Shown piece by piece: positions 35,899 through 44,799 of a stretch of 64,000 bases of DNA (its first letter is position 1; the number at the start of each line of letters is the position of its first letter). The stretch covers positions 310,001 to 374,000 of the forward strand of contig NZ_JAXHGM010000002.1 in NCBI RefSeq assembly GCF_034808145.1, given 5' to 3'. Source of the DNA: Halorubellus sp034808145 (lineage in GTDB: Archaea > Halobacteriota > Halobacteria > Halobacteriales > Natrialbaceae). The translations under genes and the position numbers were made by a program. The notes under the pieces were generated by a model, which searched no databases, was not told the DNA's origin, and saw nothing but the letters and a program-made list of their open reading frames with translations.

Positions 35899-38635
35899 AC
35901 CCCGTGTTCTTCATGCCGGCGGCGATCCCTTTCACCGTCAACCGGAGCGTGCGCTCCTCGGCGGGCGTCCGATGCGTCTGGTCGAGCAGGTCGACCTGCA
36001 GCAGGTGCAGCGGGTCGACGTAGGGGTTCCGCCGCGAGAGGCTCTCCCCGAACCACTCGCGAGCGTACACCGTGTCCCGGCCCGTGATCTCCTTCACGAG
36101 ATCGCACGCTCGGTCGTACTCGCCCTCCAGGCGCGGGAAGAACCGCTCGCGGAGCTCGGGCGTCGCCAGGTCCGCGTAGTGGCTCGCGATCTCCATGTCG
36201 GTGCGTGCGAGCGCGACCGCCGCGTTGTCCAGGAGCGTCGTGAACACTGGCCACGAGTCGTACATCTCCCGGAGGGTCTCCAGGTCACCGCCGTCCTCGG
36301 CGCTCGCGGTTTCACCGCTCGCGCGTTCGGCGGGCTGTGAGCCAGCCAGATACTCGTCGAGTGCGGTGGCGAGCCCGTACCAGCCCGGGAGCACGCACCG
36401 CGACTGCGTCCACGAGAACACCCACGGAATTGCGCGGAGGTCCTCGACCTTCCGCTCGCCGGTCCGCGAGGCGGGCCGCGACCCGAGGTTGAGGTTCTCG
36501 ATGACCGTGATGGGCGTCGCCTGCTCGAAGTACGACACGAACCCGTCGGTCTCGAGGAGGTCGCGGTACTCGTCGCGCGCGACGTCCGCCATCCCCGCCA
36601 TCGCGGCCTCCCAATCGTCCGCCGCCTGCGGTTCGGGTTGCTCGATGGCGCGCTTTCGCGACCGGAGCTGCGCCGACAGGAGCTGTTCGAGCGAGCGCTC
36701 GGCGACCTGCGGGTTCGCGTACCGCTCCGCGAGCACCTCGCCCTGCTCGGTGAACTTCACCATCCCCGACACCGCGTCGCTCGGCCGGGCGAGCAACGCC
36801 GCACCGATGGGGCCACCGCCCCTGGAGATGGAGCCGCCGCGGCCGTGGAACAGTCGGAGCGTAACGTCGTGGTCGTCGCAGACGTGCGCGATTCGGCGCT
36901 GGTTCTCGTGGAGCCGCCAGTTCGCCGCCAGGAACCCGTTCTCCTTGTTCGAGTCCGAGTACCCGAGCATCACCTCCTGGACGTCCCCGCGCGCCGCGAT
37001 GGCCGCCCCGTAGGCGTCGTTCTCGAAGAGCGTCCCCATGATGTCCCGCGCGTTCTCCAGCGCGCTCTCGGTCTCCAGCAGCGGCACGACGTCCACGCCC
37101 GAGTACTCGGGGAGCGAGACGACGCCCGCCTGGTCCGCGAGGAACAGGACCTCGAGGACGTGACTCGGGCGTTCGGTCATCGAGATGGCGTACGTGTCGA
37201 TGGCGTCCGCGCCGTACTCGCGCTGCCAGTCCGCGAACGCGTCGAAGCGCTTCAGGACGCGTTCGGTCGTCTCGGAGACGCCGTCGGTGTCGGTGACGTC
37301 CACGACCGGCTGGTCTTGGAGGATGGCGTCCGTGAGGACGTCGACGCGCTCGTCCTCGGTCATCGCGTCGTAGTCGATGCCCGCCCGCGCGAGCGCCTCG
37401 CCGACCGCCTCCGTGTGGTTCTCCTGGTGGTCGCGGAGGTCGAGGCCGGCGAGCGTCAACCCGAACGTCTCCACCTCGCGAACGAGCGGTTTCACGTGCG
37501 CGTCGACGATGGCTTCCGCGCCGTTCGCGCGGAGGCTCTCCGCGAGCACGTTCAGGTCCTCGATGAGCTCCGACGCGTCCTCGTACCCGCCGGGGCGGAC
37601 GTCGCCGACGCGGTCGACGCGCTCGCGCATCAGCTTCAGCTTCTTCCGGTACGGCTCGCCCGGGTAGCGCTCCTCGGTCTCGGTCGCGACGCCCGGGAGG
37701 CGCTCGCGGTCCGCGGCGAGACTCGCCTCGAACGCGTCGGTCGGCGGACACCGCTTCCCGTCCTGACTCACGACCCCCGAGAGCGCCTTCAACCGACCCC
37801 GGTAGCGCTCCAGGGCCACCGAGCGCTGGCGTTCGAGCGTGCGCTCGGTGACCTCGGGCGTCACGTATGGGTTGCCGTCGCGGTCGCTGCCCGCCCACGA
37901 CCGGAACTCGAGGAGCTTCGGGACGTCGAGGTCCTCGACCACCGCGTCGTCCAGTTCCCGCTCCAGGGTGTCGTAGACGTCGCCGACGACGTCGAACAGC
38001 GTGTTCTGGAGGTACCACTGGACGTTCCGCGCCTCGTCGTCCGGCGTCGGCGGCCCCTCCCGTACCTGCGGGGTCTGCCAGAGCGACGTCACCTCCGCCT
38101 CGATGTCGCGCCAGACGCGCGCGTCCTCCAGGTCGGTGAGCGAGCGCTCGTCGAGCGTCTGGACGTGCTCGGCGATCGACCGGAGCTTCGCCTTCACGGT
38201 CTTCCGGCGCGCCTCCGTCGGGTGCGCGGTGAACGTCGGTTCGACGAGGACGTCCGCGAGCGTCCGCTCGACGACGTCGACGTCCGCGTTCCCGAGCTCG
38301 TCCGCGGCCGCGGGCAGCGAGTCCTCGAGTTCGTCGGTCTGCCGGCTCCGTCGGACGGTCCGAACGCGCTCGCGTTCCTCCGCGAGGTTCACGAGTTCGA
38401 AGTACGTCGTGAACGCACGAGCGACGTCGCTCGCGCGCTCGGGGTCGAGCGCCTTGATCGTCTCGACGAGTCGTTCGCGCGAGTCGACGTCCCCGCGCCG
38501 GTACCCGATGGCGCGCTCGCGGACGTCCTCGACGGTCTCGAACGCCGCGGTCGACGCCTGGGCCTCCAGGACGTCGCCGACGAGTTCGCCGAGTTCGCGG
38601 ACGTCCTGCCGGACGTCCCGTTCGTGCAATGCCAT
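35897..38635 (-). CDS. ppc: phosphoenolpyruvate carboxylase
   Basis: Replenishes the TCA cycle by carboxylating PEP to oxaloacetate. 912 residues, bacterial-type, close to E. coli in length. Catalytic H138 is in FTAHPTEARRKT, followed by the GYSDSNKENG and HGRGGSISRGGGP blocks, and it ends in the invariant NTG. ATG 38635 (MALHERDV) was chosen; the preceding 14 codons begin with an unconserved stretch. A TATA-like ATTAATTA is near 38709, so the leader would be about 45 bases. Confidence 0.97.
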   Translation of the reverse strand: MALHERDVRQDVRELGELVGDVLEAQASTAAFETVEDVRERAIGYRRGDVDSRERLVETIKALDPERASDVARAFTTYFELVNLAEERERVRTVRRSRQTDELEDSLPAAADELGNADVDVVERTLADVLVEPTFTAHPTEARRKTVKAKLRSIAEHVQTLDERSLTDLEDARVWRDIEAEVTSLWQTPQVREGPPTPDDEARNVQWYLQNTLFDVVGDVYDTLERELDDAVVEDLDVPKLLEFRSWAGSDRDGNPYVTPEVTERTLERQRSVALERYRGRLKALSGVVSQDGKRCPPTDAFEASLAADRERLPGVATETEERYPGEPYRKKLKLMRERVDRVGDVRPGGYEDASELIEDLNVLAESLRANGAEAIVDAHVKPLVREVETFGLTLAGLDLRDHQENHTEAVGEALARAGIDYDAMTEDERVDVLTDAILQDQPVVDVTDTDGVSETTERVLKRFDAFADWQREYGADAIDTYAISMTERPSHVLEVLFLADQAGVVSLPEYSGVDVVPLLETESALENARDIMGTLFENDAYGAAIAARGDVQEVMLGYSDSNKENGFLAANWRLHENQRRIAHVCDDHDVTLRLFHGRGGSISRGGGPIGAALLARPSDAVSGMVKFTEQGEVLAERYANPQVAERSLEQLLSAQLRSRKRAIEQPEPQAADDWEAAMAGMADVARDEYRDLLETDGFVSYFEQATPITVIENLNLGSRPASRTGERKVEDLRAIPWVFSWTQSRCVLPGWYGLATALDEYLAGSQPAERASGETASAEDGGDLETLREMYDSWPVFTTLLDNAAVALARTDMEIASHYADLATPELRERFFPRLEGEYDRACDLVKEITGRDTVYAREWFGESLSRRNPYVDPLHLLQVDLLDQTHRTPAEERTLRLTVKGIAAGMKNTG

Positions 38636-38746
38636 ACCACAACGCACGCGCTCCGGTTCCATCAAACCCGACGCCACGCCGAAAAATTGCCACTCGGACC
38701 GTAGTAATTAATCGTGCACGTTCGGGTGGTGGCCGCGACCCGCCGC

Positions 38747-39067
38747 TCAGTTGTACCCGCGCCACTTCTTCCCGCATTCCGTGCACTTGAAGAACCGCGT
38801 CGGCGGTTCGTCCGCACTCGCCGTCTGCTGGATGTAGTACCACGCCTCCTCGGTCCCGCACTCGTCGCAGCGCACGTCCGTCGCCGTCGGCTTCCCCTCG
38901 AAGTCCGCGTTCTCCTCCGTCTCGATGACCGCCGCGTCGGCCTGCGCGTCCGTCGACACGTACTCGCTCTCGTCACCACCGCGGGACTCGGTCGCGCCAC
39001 ACGACGAGCACACCCACTCGTCGCCGTCGGTCTTCATCATCGAACCGCAGTCGTCGCAGAATTGCAT
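38747..39067 (-). CDS. tfs: transcription factor S (TFS, TFIIS-like)
   Basis: 106 residues. N-terminal zinc ribbon C4, C7, C20, C23 and C-terminal one C67, C70, C95, C98. The catalytic acidic pair is D86-E87 in ASADEPPTRFF, placed to enter the RNA polymerase channel and stimulate cleavage of backtracked RNA. ATG 39067 is right; the linker is acidic and short. It is the last in a row of minus-strand genes, 72 bases after the cysteine-cluster protein. Confidence 0.95.
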   Translation of the reverse strand: MQFCDDCGSMMKTDGDEWVCSSCGATESRGGDESEYVSTDAQADAAVIETEENADFEGKPTATDVRCDECGTEEAWYYIQQTASADEPPTRFFKCTECGKKWRGYN

Positions 39068-39139
39068 ACGTCCAATCGCGGTTCGAGGTACTCGACTGTA
39101 ACGCCTTCGCGACGACACCCTCGGTCGTCTCCCGACAGC

Positions 39140-39859
39140 CTACTCGGTCGTCACGTCCTCGAGTCGCTCGTCCTCCAGGATGACCGGACAGTCCGCGACC
39201 TTGAAGTGCTCCATGTCGACCTGCTCCAGGATGTCCGTGCCCTCGTGCGAGCACCCGACCTCCGGCGGGTCGGCGAAGTACGGACACTGCGAGCAGTACT
39301 TGCGCTTCTGGACCTCCCGGACCTCGCGCTCCCCGCGGGGTTCCACGGTCGGCTCGTCGGTCTCCACCTGCGCCCAGAGCTCGTCCGCGTCCAACTCGCC
39401 GACGTCCACCTCGTCGAACAGCTCCTCGTCCGCCTTCGTGTTCCGCTCCCGCCGCCCCTCGACGCCGGCCGCGAGGTCTCCGAGCGGCCCCTCGTGGCCG
39501 TCCGCCGGCACCCGCGGACCGTCCTCGGGCGCGGACCCGTCGCCGCCAGCATCGGCGCCAACCGGAGCCCCATCGCCGCTCGCATCGTCGCCCATCGGAG
39601 CCTCGTCACCGCTCGCGTCACCGTCTCCCGCAGCGGCCGCGGGCGACTCGTCGGGGAACAGCGTCGGCGGGGCCGCCTCGTCCTCGCCGCTCACGCGGTC
39701 GCGCAACCCACCGAGTGGCTCCTGGCCCGACTCCTCGGACGCCTCGTTCCCCTCGCCGACCGGAGCCGACTCCGCCGACGCGTCGTCACCCTCGTCGAAC
39801 GTCCACCCGTCCTCGGCGTCGACGTCCGGTGGGTCGGACCGCTCGTCCTCCCTCGTCAT
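39140..39859 (-). CDS. acidic protein with C-terminal cysteine cluster, RHH partner
   Basis: 239 residues. The first 130 are a disordered-looking Glu/Asp/Gly/Ser-rich segment; the last 80 or so are conserved: VQKRKYCSQCPYFADPPEVG followed by C, then a segment that ends in ADCPVILEDERL. The four cysteines suggest a zinc or Fe-S site. Its start codon overlaps the stop of the RHH gene (ATGA), so the two are made together. I do not recognise the family. The overlap, and the position just before TFS, suggest a role linked to transcription or DNA, but this is only context. Confidence 0.7.
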   Translation of the reverse strand: MTREDERSDPPDVDAEDGWTFDEGDDASAESAPVGEGNEASEESGQEPLGGLRDRVSGEDEAAPPTLFPDESPAAAAGDGDASGDEAPMGDDASGDGAPVGADAGGDGSAPEDGPRVPADGHEGPLGDLAAGVEGRRERNTKADEELFDEVDVGELDADELWAQVETDEPTVEPRGEREVREVQKRKYCSQCPYFADPPEVGCSHEGTDILEQVDMEHFKVADCPVILEDERLEDVTTE

Positions 39860-40719
39860 TCGGACACCTCCTCGGCCTGCTCGGCGAGCTCCTCGGCGAG
39901 CTCGGCGTTCAGGTCGTCGTCGTGGCCCTCGGGGAGCGCCGGCGGGTCACCCGTCACCAGCCGGTTCGAGGAGAACAGGCCCGAGCGCTTCTCGACGTCG
40001 TTGAACGTACTCGCGCAGTGCGGGCACTCCGGCATCGACAACAACGAGACGTCCACGGGCGACTCGCACTCCTCGCACTTCGCCGTCCTGATGCTCTCGC
40101 GGTTCGCGGCCAACTTGAGCGTCTCGGCCTCCGCACGCCGCGACTCCTGGAGACTCAACCGCTTGACCTCCGAGCGAACGTCCACGAGCACGCGAGCGAG
40201 CGTCCCCGTCTTCGCCTCCAGTTCGTCCGTCGTCTCCGTCAGGTACTCGAGGACGTCCTCGAAGTTATCGAATCCCGCGTCGAGGTCGTCCTCGACCCGG
40301 TCGACCGTCTCCGAGAGCGCGGCCACGTCCGCGGCCATCGCGTCCACGCGCTCCGTCAACGCCTCGTGCTCGTGCTCCGCTGGTGCCTTCGCGTCCGCCT
40401 CGCGCTTGACCTGCACCACGCGCCTGCGGACGTCGTTCAGGAGGTCTTGGAACTCCTCGCGTTGCTCGTCGAGCGCGTCCTCGAACGCCGTCGTCTCGAC
40501 GTACGCTTCGAGCGCCTCCTCGTCGACGACACCGTCGACGTCGTCGACCGTCACGACGCCGTCTCCGGCGTCGTTCTCGGTCATCGAGCGGTACGCGGCG
40601 ACGAGCTCTCGGATGACGTCCTCCCGACTCCGATCCATCTCGACGGCTTGCTGGTCGAGCCACTCCTCGAGGTCTGGCGGGAGTCGAACCGAGACGTCGA
40701 CGTGCTCCTCGCTCGCCAT
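39856..40719 (-). CDS. ribbon-helix-helix/coiled-coil/zinc-ribbon protein
   Basis: 287 residues in three parts. Residues 5-45 look like a ribbon-helix-helix DNA-binding domain (VDVSVRLPPDLEEWLDQQA and SREDVIRELVAAYRSM). Residues 80-205 are helical with coiled-coil heptads (TERVDAMAADVAALSETVDRVEDDLD). Near 220-245 is a zinc ribbon CEEC...CPHC. The tail is acidic. The start ATG 40719 avoids a leader from upstream. The domain order is unusual: a DNA-binding dimer with a long coil and a zinc head. Function unknown. Co-expressed with the cysteine-cluster gene by a 4-base overlap. Confidence 0.75.
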   Translation of the reverse strand: MASEEHVDVSVRLPPDLEEWLDQQAVEMDRSREDVIRELVAAYRSMTENDAGDGVVTVDDVDGVVDEEALEAYVETTAFEDALDEQREEFQDLLNDVRRRVVQVKREADAKAPAEHEHEALTERVDAMAADVAALSETVDRVEDDLDAGFDNFEDVLEYLTETTDELEAKTGTLARVLVDVRSEVKRLSLQESRRAEAETLKLAANRESIRTAKCEECESPVDVSLLSMPECPHCASTFNDVEKRSGLFSSNRLVTGDPPALPEGHDDDLNAELAEELAEQAEEVSE

Positions 40720-40810
40720 TCGGCTGGATTTCGGTCTTAAGGTGCTTAAGGGTTGTTGCAAAAACAACTGGTGTGGAGCGATGGACGCGGCCGGTTCCGC
40801 CGGTTCCGGG

Positions 40811-41647
40811 TCAGCGGATCTTCCGGACGTCGCTGATGTCGAACCCGGCGTCGCTGATGTCGGTCTCGAACTGGATGATGTTCTCCTCCTCGAGCCGCGA
40901 CAGCACGCCGCGGAACTGCTTGACGACGAGCGTGCGAGCGCGCTCGGAGCCGCCGGACTCCCACTCGAACAGAAGCGAGCCGTCCGTCGATTCCATGAGG
41001 CCGCCGAGTTCGTGCTCGGAGAGCGCTTCGGTGTTCACGAGCAGGAGGACGAGTCCGCCCCACTCGTAGCTCGCCTTCTTCAGGCCCTTCATGAGGAGCG
41101 TGATCTCGTTCCAGTCCATGTCGCCGCTCGCCGCTGACACCAGGTCGGTGACGGAGTCGAGGACGACGAGACTCCCGCTCGCGTTGTCGTTCATGTACTC
41201 GCCGACCGCGTCCAGCGTCCCACGGCGGTCGTTCCGGTCGCCGAGATCCGTTATCTCCCGGGTCTCCGTCGCGTACCACTCGCGGGGAACCTGCGATAGC
41301 TGGAAGTACTCCGTGGAGAAGTCGGCGAACGAGATCGCTTCGGCGGCCGCGTCGACGATGTCGTCGTCCATCGCGTACTGCATCTCGGAGACGATGGCTT
41401 CGCGCTCCTCGGTGAACGACAGGTAGTGGATGTCGTCGGGGACCGCGGCGTTCCCGTGCAGGCCGCCGTAGTAGAGGTCGAACAGCTCCGCGTCGGCGTG
41501 CGCGAGCGCGTTCATCGCGACGCTCGTGTACACGAACTCGCGAGCGCCAGCGCCGACCTCTCCAGCGAGGAGGACGACGCTCCCCGGCGGCGCACCGCCG
41601 TCTATCATCGAATCGAGTCGCGAGATACCGAACGGGAGCCGCTCCAT
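40811..41647 (-). CDS. RecA/KaiC-fold protein with degenerate Walker A (HTR-like)
   Basis: 278 residues with the KaiC-like RecA fold (FGISRLDSMIDGGAPPGSVVLL). The Walker A position reads GEVGAGAR (29-36); the invariant lysine is A35 and the Ser/Thr is R36, so ATP binding is probably lost or altered. The Walker B strand is SLVVLDSVTDLV. Haloarchaeal relatives are annotated as HTR-like proteins. It stands upstream of the RHH gene in the same direction with a 91-base gap. Start ATG 41647; a hairpin-element pair sits 50 bases upstream. Confidence 0.82.
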   Translation of the reverse strand: MERLPFGISRLDSMIDGGAPPGSVVLLAGEVGAGAREFVYTSVAMNALAHADAELFDLYYGGLHGNAAVPDDIHYLSFTEEREAIVSEMQYAMDDDIVDAAAEAISFADFSTEYFQLSQVPREWYATETREITDLGDRNDRRGTLDAVGEYMNDNASGSLVVLDSVTDLVSAASGDMDWNEITLLMKGLKKASYEWGGLVLLLVNTEALSEHELGGLMESTDGSLLFEWESGGSERARTLVVKQFRGVLSRLEEENIIQFETDISDAGFDISDVRKIR

Positions 41648-41694
41648 GCACGCACTGTCGGGAGGCGCGGATAACTGTCTTACGGCGCTCCCCC

Positions 41695-41737
41695 TGCAAG
41701 CACGAGCGTACGGCCGCCACCAGGCGGCCGTTTCTGG
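41695..41737 (+). repeat. hairpin element, copy A
   Basis: A 43-base element: TGCAAGCACGAGCGTACG, then a variable 16-base core, then CGTTTCTGG. The core forms an 8-bp stem, CGGCCGCC and GGCGGCCG, around an ACCA loop. It matches copy B at 18 bases on the left and 9 on the right. Confidence 0.8.
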
Positions 41738-41743
41738 GTTGAC

Positions 41744-41786
41744 TGCAAGCACGAGCGTACGACCGTCACCAGCCGGTCGTTTCTGG
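41744..41786 (+). repeat. hairpin element, copy B
   Basis: Same flanks as copy A; the core ACCGTCACCAGCCGGT keeps the stem CGACCG/CGGTCG. One base pair has changed from G-C to A-T on both arms, a compensatory change. Confidence 0.8.
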
Positions 41787-41805
41787 TGTGGTCGTGGGTT
41801 CGTTC

Positions 41806-42819
41806 TCAGTCGGTGATGCGTGCGCCGCTGGTGGCGGGTGCGACCGCGAGCGCGTCGCCGTCGACGTCGGCGGCGTCGAGGGCGTTCCGGGCGGCGTCGA
41901 GTGCGCTGTCGACGTGCGTGGTGTCGGTGAGTGCGTACACGGCGGGTCCCCACGAGCTCTGGCCGACGCCGCCGACGGCGTCGCTCCGCGAGAGCGATTC
42001 GACGATCTCGCCGACGGGTGGACGGAAGACGCCGCCCTGTTCGTCCGCGTACCACGCGCCGTTGCGGTGGCCGAGTTCGCTCATGCCGTCGGCGAACCGC
42101 TTCCGGTCGTCGGTCGCGGCGGCGGGGAGGAGGGTGCGGGTGAGTGCGCCGGCGACGGCGTCGGCGACGGTGCCGTCGGCGCGTTCGACGACGCTCCGCA
42201 TGCTCGCGGCCTCCGCGTCGCCGTTCCGGCCGGCGTCCGCGTCCGGGAGCCCGAGGACGAACCGCCAGTCGTCGGGGAGCGCGTGGCGGGCGACGACGGG
42301 TGGGGTCTCCCACTCGCCGCGCGCTGGTTCGTCGGTGGTGAAGCGCGCGGTCGGGTGGCCGGCGTCGACGACGAACCCACCCGACTCGAACGTGGCGACG
42401 CCGACGCCGCTTCGGCCGCCGCGACCGAGCGCCGGAGCGTGCTCGCGCGGGCGGGGGTCGACGTCGTTCGCGCGGGCGACCGCGGTGTACGTCGCGAGCG
42501 CGAGCTGCGTGCCGCTGCCGAGGCCGACGTGCCGGGGGAGCGTGCGTTCGACGGTGACGTGCGCGCCGTCGACGCCGAGTATCTCGACGGCGCGCTCGGC
42601 GTACCGTCGGGCGGCGTCGAGGTCCGCGCGCTCGTCGGTCCCGACCGCGGGCGTCGCGTCCGCCGCCGCGTCTACCGCGACCGCGTCCGCGGCGACCGCG
42701 CTGACCGCGACGCGGGGCTCGGCGAGCCCGACGCCCACGCCGCCGTAGAGGCGGTCGTGCGCGAGCGAGAGGTTCTGGAACCCGAAGTGCAGGCGCGCGC
42801 CCGACGAGACCGTGACCAT
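41806..42819 (-). CDS. beta-ribofuranosylaminobenzene 5'-phosphate synthase homologue
   Basis: GHMP-kinase-superfamily protein, 337 residues. In methanogens beta-RFAP synthase joins 4-hydroxybenzoate or p-aminobenzoate to PRPP, first step to the arm of methanopterin. Signature: MVTVSSGARLHFGFQNLS at the N-terminus and PRHVGLGSGTQLALA (94-108), the GHMP phosphate loop. Haloarchaea have such homologues although they use folate-type C1 carriers, so the real product is a recognised open question. Start ATG 42819. A single gene with the hairpin pair after its stop. Confidence 0.88.
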   Translation of the reverse strand: MVTVSSGARLHFGFQNLSLAHDRLYGGVGVGLAEPRVAVSAVAADAVAVDAAADATPAVGTDERADLDAARRYAERAVEILGVDGAHVTVERTLPRHVGLGSGTQLALATYTAVARANDVDPRPREHAPALGRGGRSGVGVATFESGGFVVDAGHPTARFTTDEPARGEWETPPVVARHALPDDWRFVLGLPDADAGRNGDAEAASMRSVVERADGTVADAVAGALTRTLLPAAATDDRKRFADGMSELGHRNGAWYADEQGGVFRPPVGEIVESLSRSDAVGGVGQSSWGPAVYALTDTTHVDSALDAARNALDAADVDGDALAVAPATSGARITD

Positions 42820-42953
42820 ACCCGTCAGTCGTGGCCATAGGTGCAAGGGGTTTCGACGGTGGCAACCTCGTCCGGTGACGGAAGCCGAGCGCCAGTCGAC
42901 GCGAGGACGACCCGCCGGCCCGCTCCGCCAGCAACGTCTGTCGTGGTACCCGA

Positions 42954-42960
42954 ACTTAAG
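42954..42960 (+). promoter_or_regulatory. TATA-like box of ilvD
   Basis: ACTTAAG, centred about 27 bases before the ATG at 42984; leaderless-type spacing. Confidence 0.6.
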
Positions 42961-42983
42961 ACCGCCCGCGGCCACGTCTCCGT

Positions 42984-44720
42984 ATGACCGATAGCGAGAA
43001 ACCCGACGGCCTCCGGTCGCGCGAGGTCACCGAGGGTACCGAGCGCGCCCCGCATCGCGCGATGTTCCGCGCGATGGGGTTCGACGACGACGACCTCTCC
43101 GCGCCGATGGTCGGCGTCGCCAACCCCGCCGCAGACATCACGCCGTGTAACGTCCACCTCGACGACGTCGCCGACGCCGCCATCGACGGCATCGACGACG
43201 CCGACGGGATGCCCATCGAGTTCGGCACCATCACCATCAGCGACGCCATCTCGATGGGAACCGAGGGCATGAAGGCCTCCCTCATCTCGCGGGAGGTCAT
43301 CGCGGACAGCGTCGAACTCGTCGCGTTCGGCGAGCGCGTCGACGCGCTCGTCACCGTCGCGGGCTGCGACAAGAACCTCCCCGGGATGCTCATGGCGAGC
43401 ATCCGCACCGACCTCCCCAGCGTCTTCCTCTACGGCGGCTCGATCATGCCCGGCGAGCACGACGGCCGCGAGGTCACCATCCAGAACGTCTTCGAGGGGG
43501 TCGGCGCGGTCGCGGAAGGCTCGATGAGCGAGGACGAACTCGACGACCTCGAACGGCACGCGTGCCCGGGCGCCGGCTCCTGCGGCGGGATGTTCACCGC
43601 GAACACGATGGCGTCCATCTCGGAGGCGCTCGGCATGGCGCCCCTGGGGTCTGCGAGCGCGCCGGCCGAGTCTGACGGCCGGTACGACGTCGCCGCACGC
43701 GCCGGGGAACTCGCGCTCGACGCCGTGCACGCCGACCGCCGCCCCAGCGACATCCTCTCGCGCGAATCGTTCGAGAACGCGATCGCGCTCCAGGTCGCCA
43801 TCGGCGGCTCCACGAACGCCGTCCTCCACCTGCTCGCGCTCGCCGCCGAAGCCGGCGTCGACCTCGACCTCGACGACTTCGACGAGATAAGCGAGCGGAC
43901 CCCGAAGATCGCGAACCTCCAGCCCGGCGGCACGCGCGTCATGAACGACCTCCACGAGCTCGGTGGCGTCCCCGTCGTCCTCCGCCGGCTCCACGACGCC
44001 GACCTGATCCACGGCGACGCCGACACCATCACGGGCCGCACCGTCGCCGAGGAGCTCGCGCACCTCGAAGCTGAGGGGGACCTGCCGTCGCGAGACGCGG
44101 TCGAGGCGGCGGACGCGGACTTCCTCTACCCGGTCGACGACCCCTACCAGGAAGAGGGCGCCATCCGCATCCTCCGCGGGAACCTCGCACCCGACGGCAG
44201 CGTCCTGAAGGTCACGGGCGACGACGCCTTCCACCACGAAGGCCCCGCTCGCGTGTTCGAGAACGAGGAGGACGCAATGCGGTACGTCCAGGAGGGCGAG
44301 ATCGAGAGCGGCGACGTCATCGTCATCCGGAGCGAGGGCCCGCAGGGCGGTCCGGGGATGCGCGAGATGCTCGGCGTCACCGCCGCCGTCGTCGGCGCCG
44401 GCCACGAGGACGACGTCGCGCTTCTGACTGATGGCCGTTTCTCGGGAGGTACGCGCGGTCCGATGATCGGGCACGTCGCGCCCGAATCGTACGCCGGCGG
44501 CCCCATCGGCGCCATCGAAGACGGCGACGTCGTCACCGTCGACGTCCCCGACCGCACCCTCGACGTCGACCTCACCGACTCCGAGATAGCCGAACGCCTC
44601 GACGCGCGCGACGACCCCGACCCCGCGTACACGAGCGGCGTCCTCGCGAAGTACGGCCGCGACATGGGCTCCGCCGCCAACGGCGCGGTCACGAACCCGG
44701 CCGCGAAACGCGACGACTGA
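42984..44720 (+). CDS. ilvD: dihydroxy-acid dehydratase
   Basis: Fe-S enzyme of branched-chain amino-acid synthesis, converting dihydroxy acids to 2-oxo acids. 578 residues. Fe-S cysteines C55 (ITPCNVH), C128 (AGCDKNLPG) and C200 (PGAGSCGGMFTAN). The GGSTNAVLHLLALA block and C-terminal SGGTRG are intact. Not in an operon; the siroheme decarboxylase follows 79 bases later in the same direction and might be in the same transcript. Confidence 0.97.
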   Translation: MTDSEKPDGLRSREVTEGTERAPHRAMFRAMGFDDDDLSAPMVGVANPAADITPCNVHLDDVADAAIDGIDDADGMPIEFGTITISDAISMGTEGMKASLISREVIADSVELVAFGERVDALVTVAGCDKNLPGMLMASIRTDLPSVFLYGGSIMPGEHDGREVTIQNVFEGVGAVAEGSMSEDELDDLERHACPGAGSCGGMFTANTMASISEALGMAPLGSASAPAESDGRYDVAARAGELALDAVHADRRPSDILSRESFENAIALQVAIGGSTNAVLHLLALAAEAGVDLDLDDFDEISERTPKIANLQPGGTRVMNDLHELGGVPVVLRRLHDADLIHGDADTITGRTVAEELAHLEAEGDLPSRDAVEAADADFLYPVDDPYQEEGAIRILRGNLAPDGSVLKVTGDDAFHHEGPARVFENEEDAMRYVQEGEIESGDVIVIRSEGPQGGPGMREMLGVTAAVVGAGHEDDVALLTDGRFSGGTRGPMIGHVAPESYAGGPIGAIEDGDVVTVDVPDRTLDVDLTDSEIAERLDARDDPDPAYTSGVLAKYGRDMGSAANGAVTNPAAKRDD

Positions 44721-44799
44721 CCGCGAGCTCGCGCTCGAACGCGTCGACACCGCTATCGATTCCGCGCAGGCTAAACCCCGCGAGCACCAAGGGCGACCA

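Noticed and set aside
36312..38861. Long arginine-rich frames on both strands over ppc, and similar ones over 18539-21166 and 46677-49814
   Set aside because: They are shadows of real genes (ppc, the DUF58 operon, the FAD/Fe-S oxidoreductase); product composition is Arg/Pro/Gly-rich with no conserved block.
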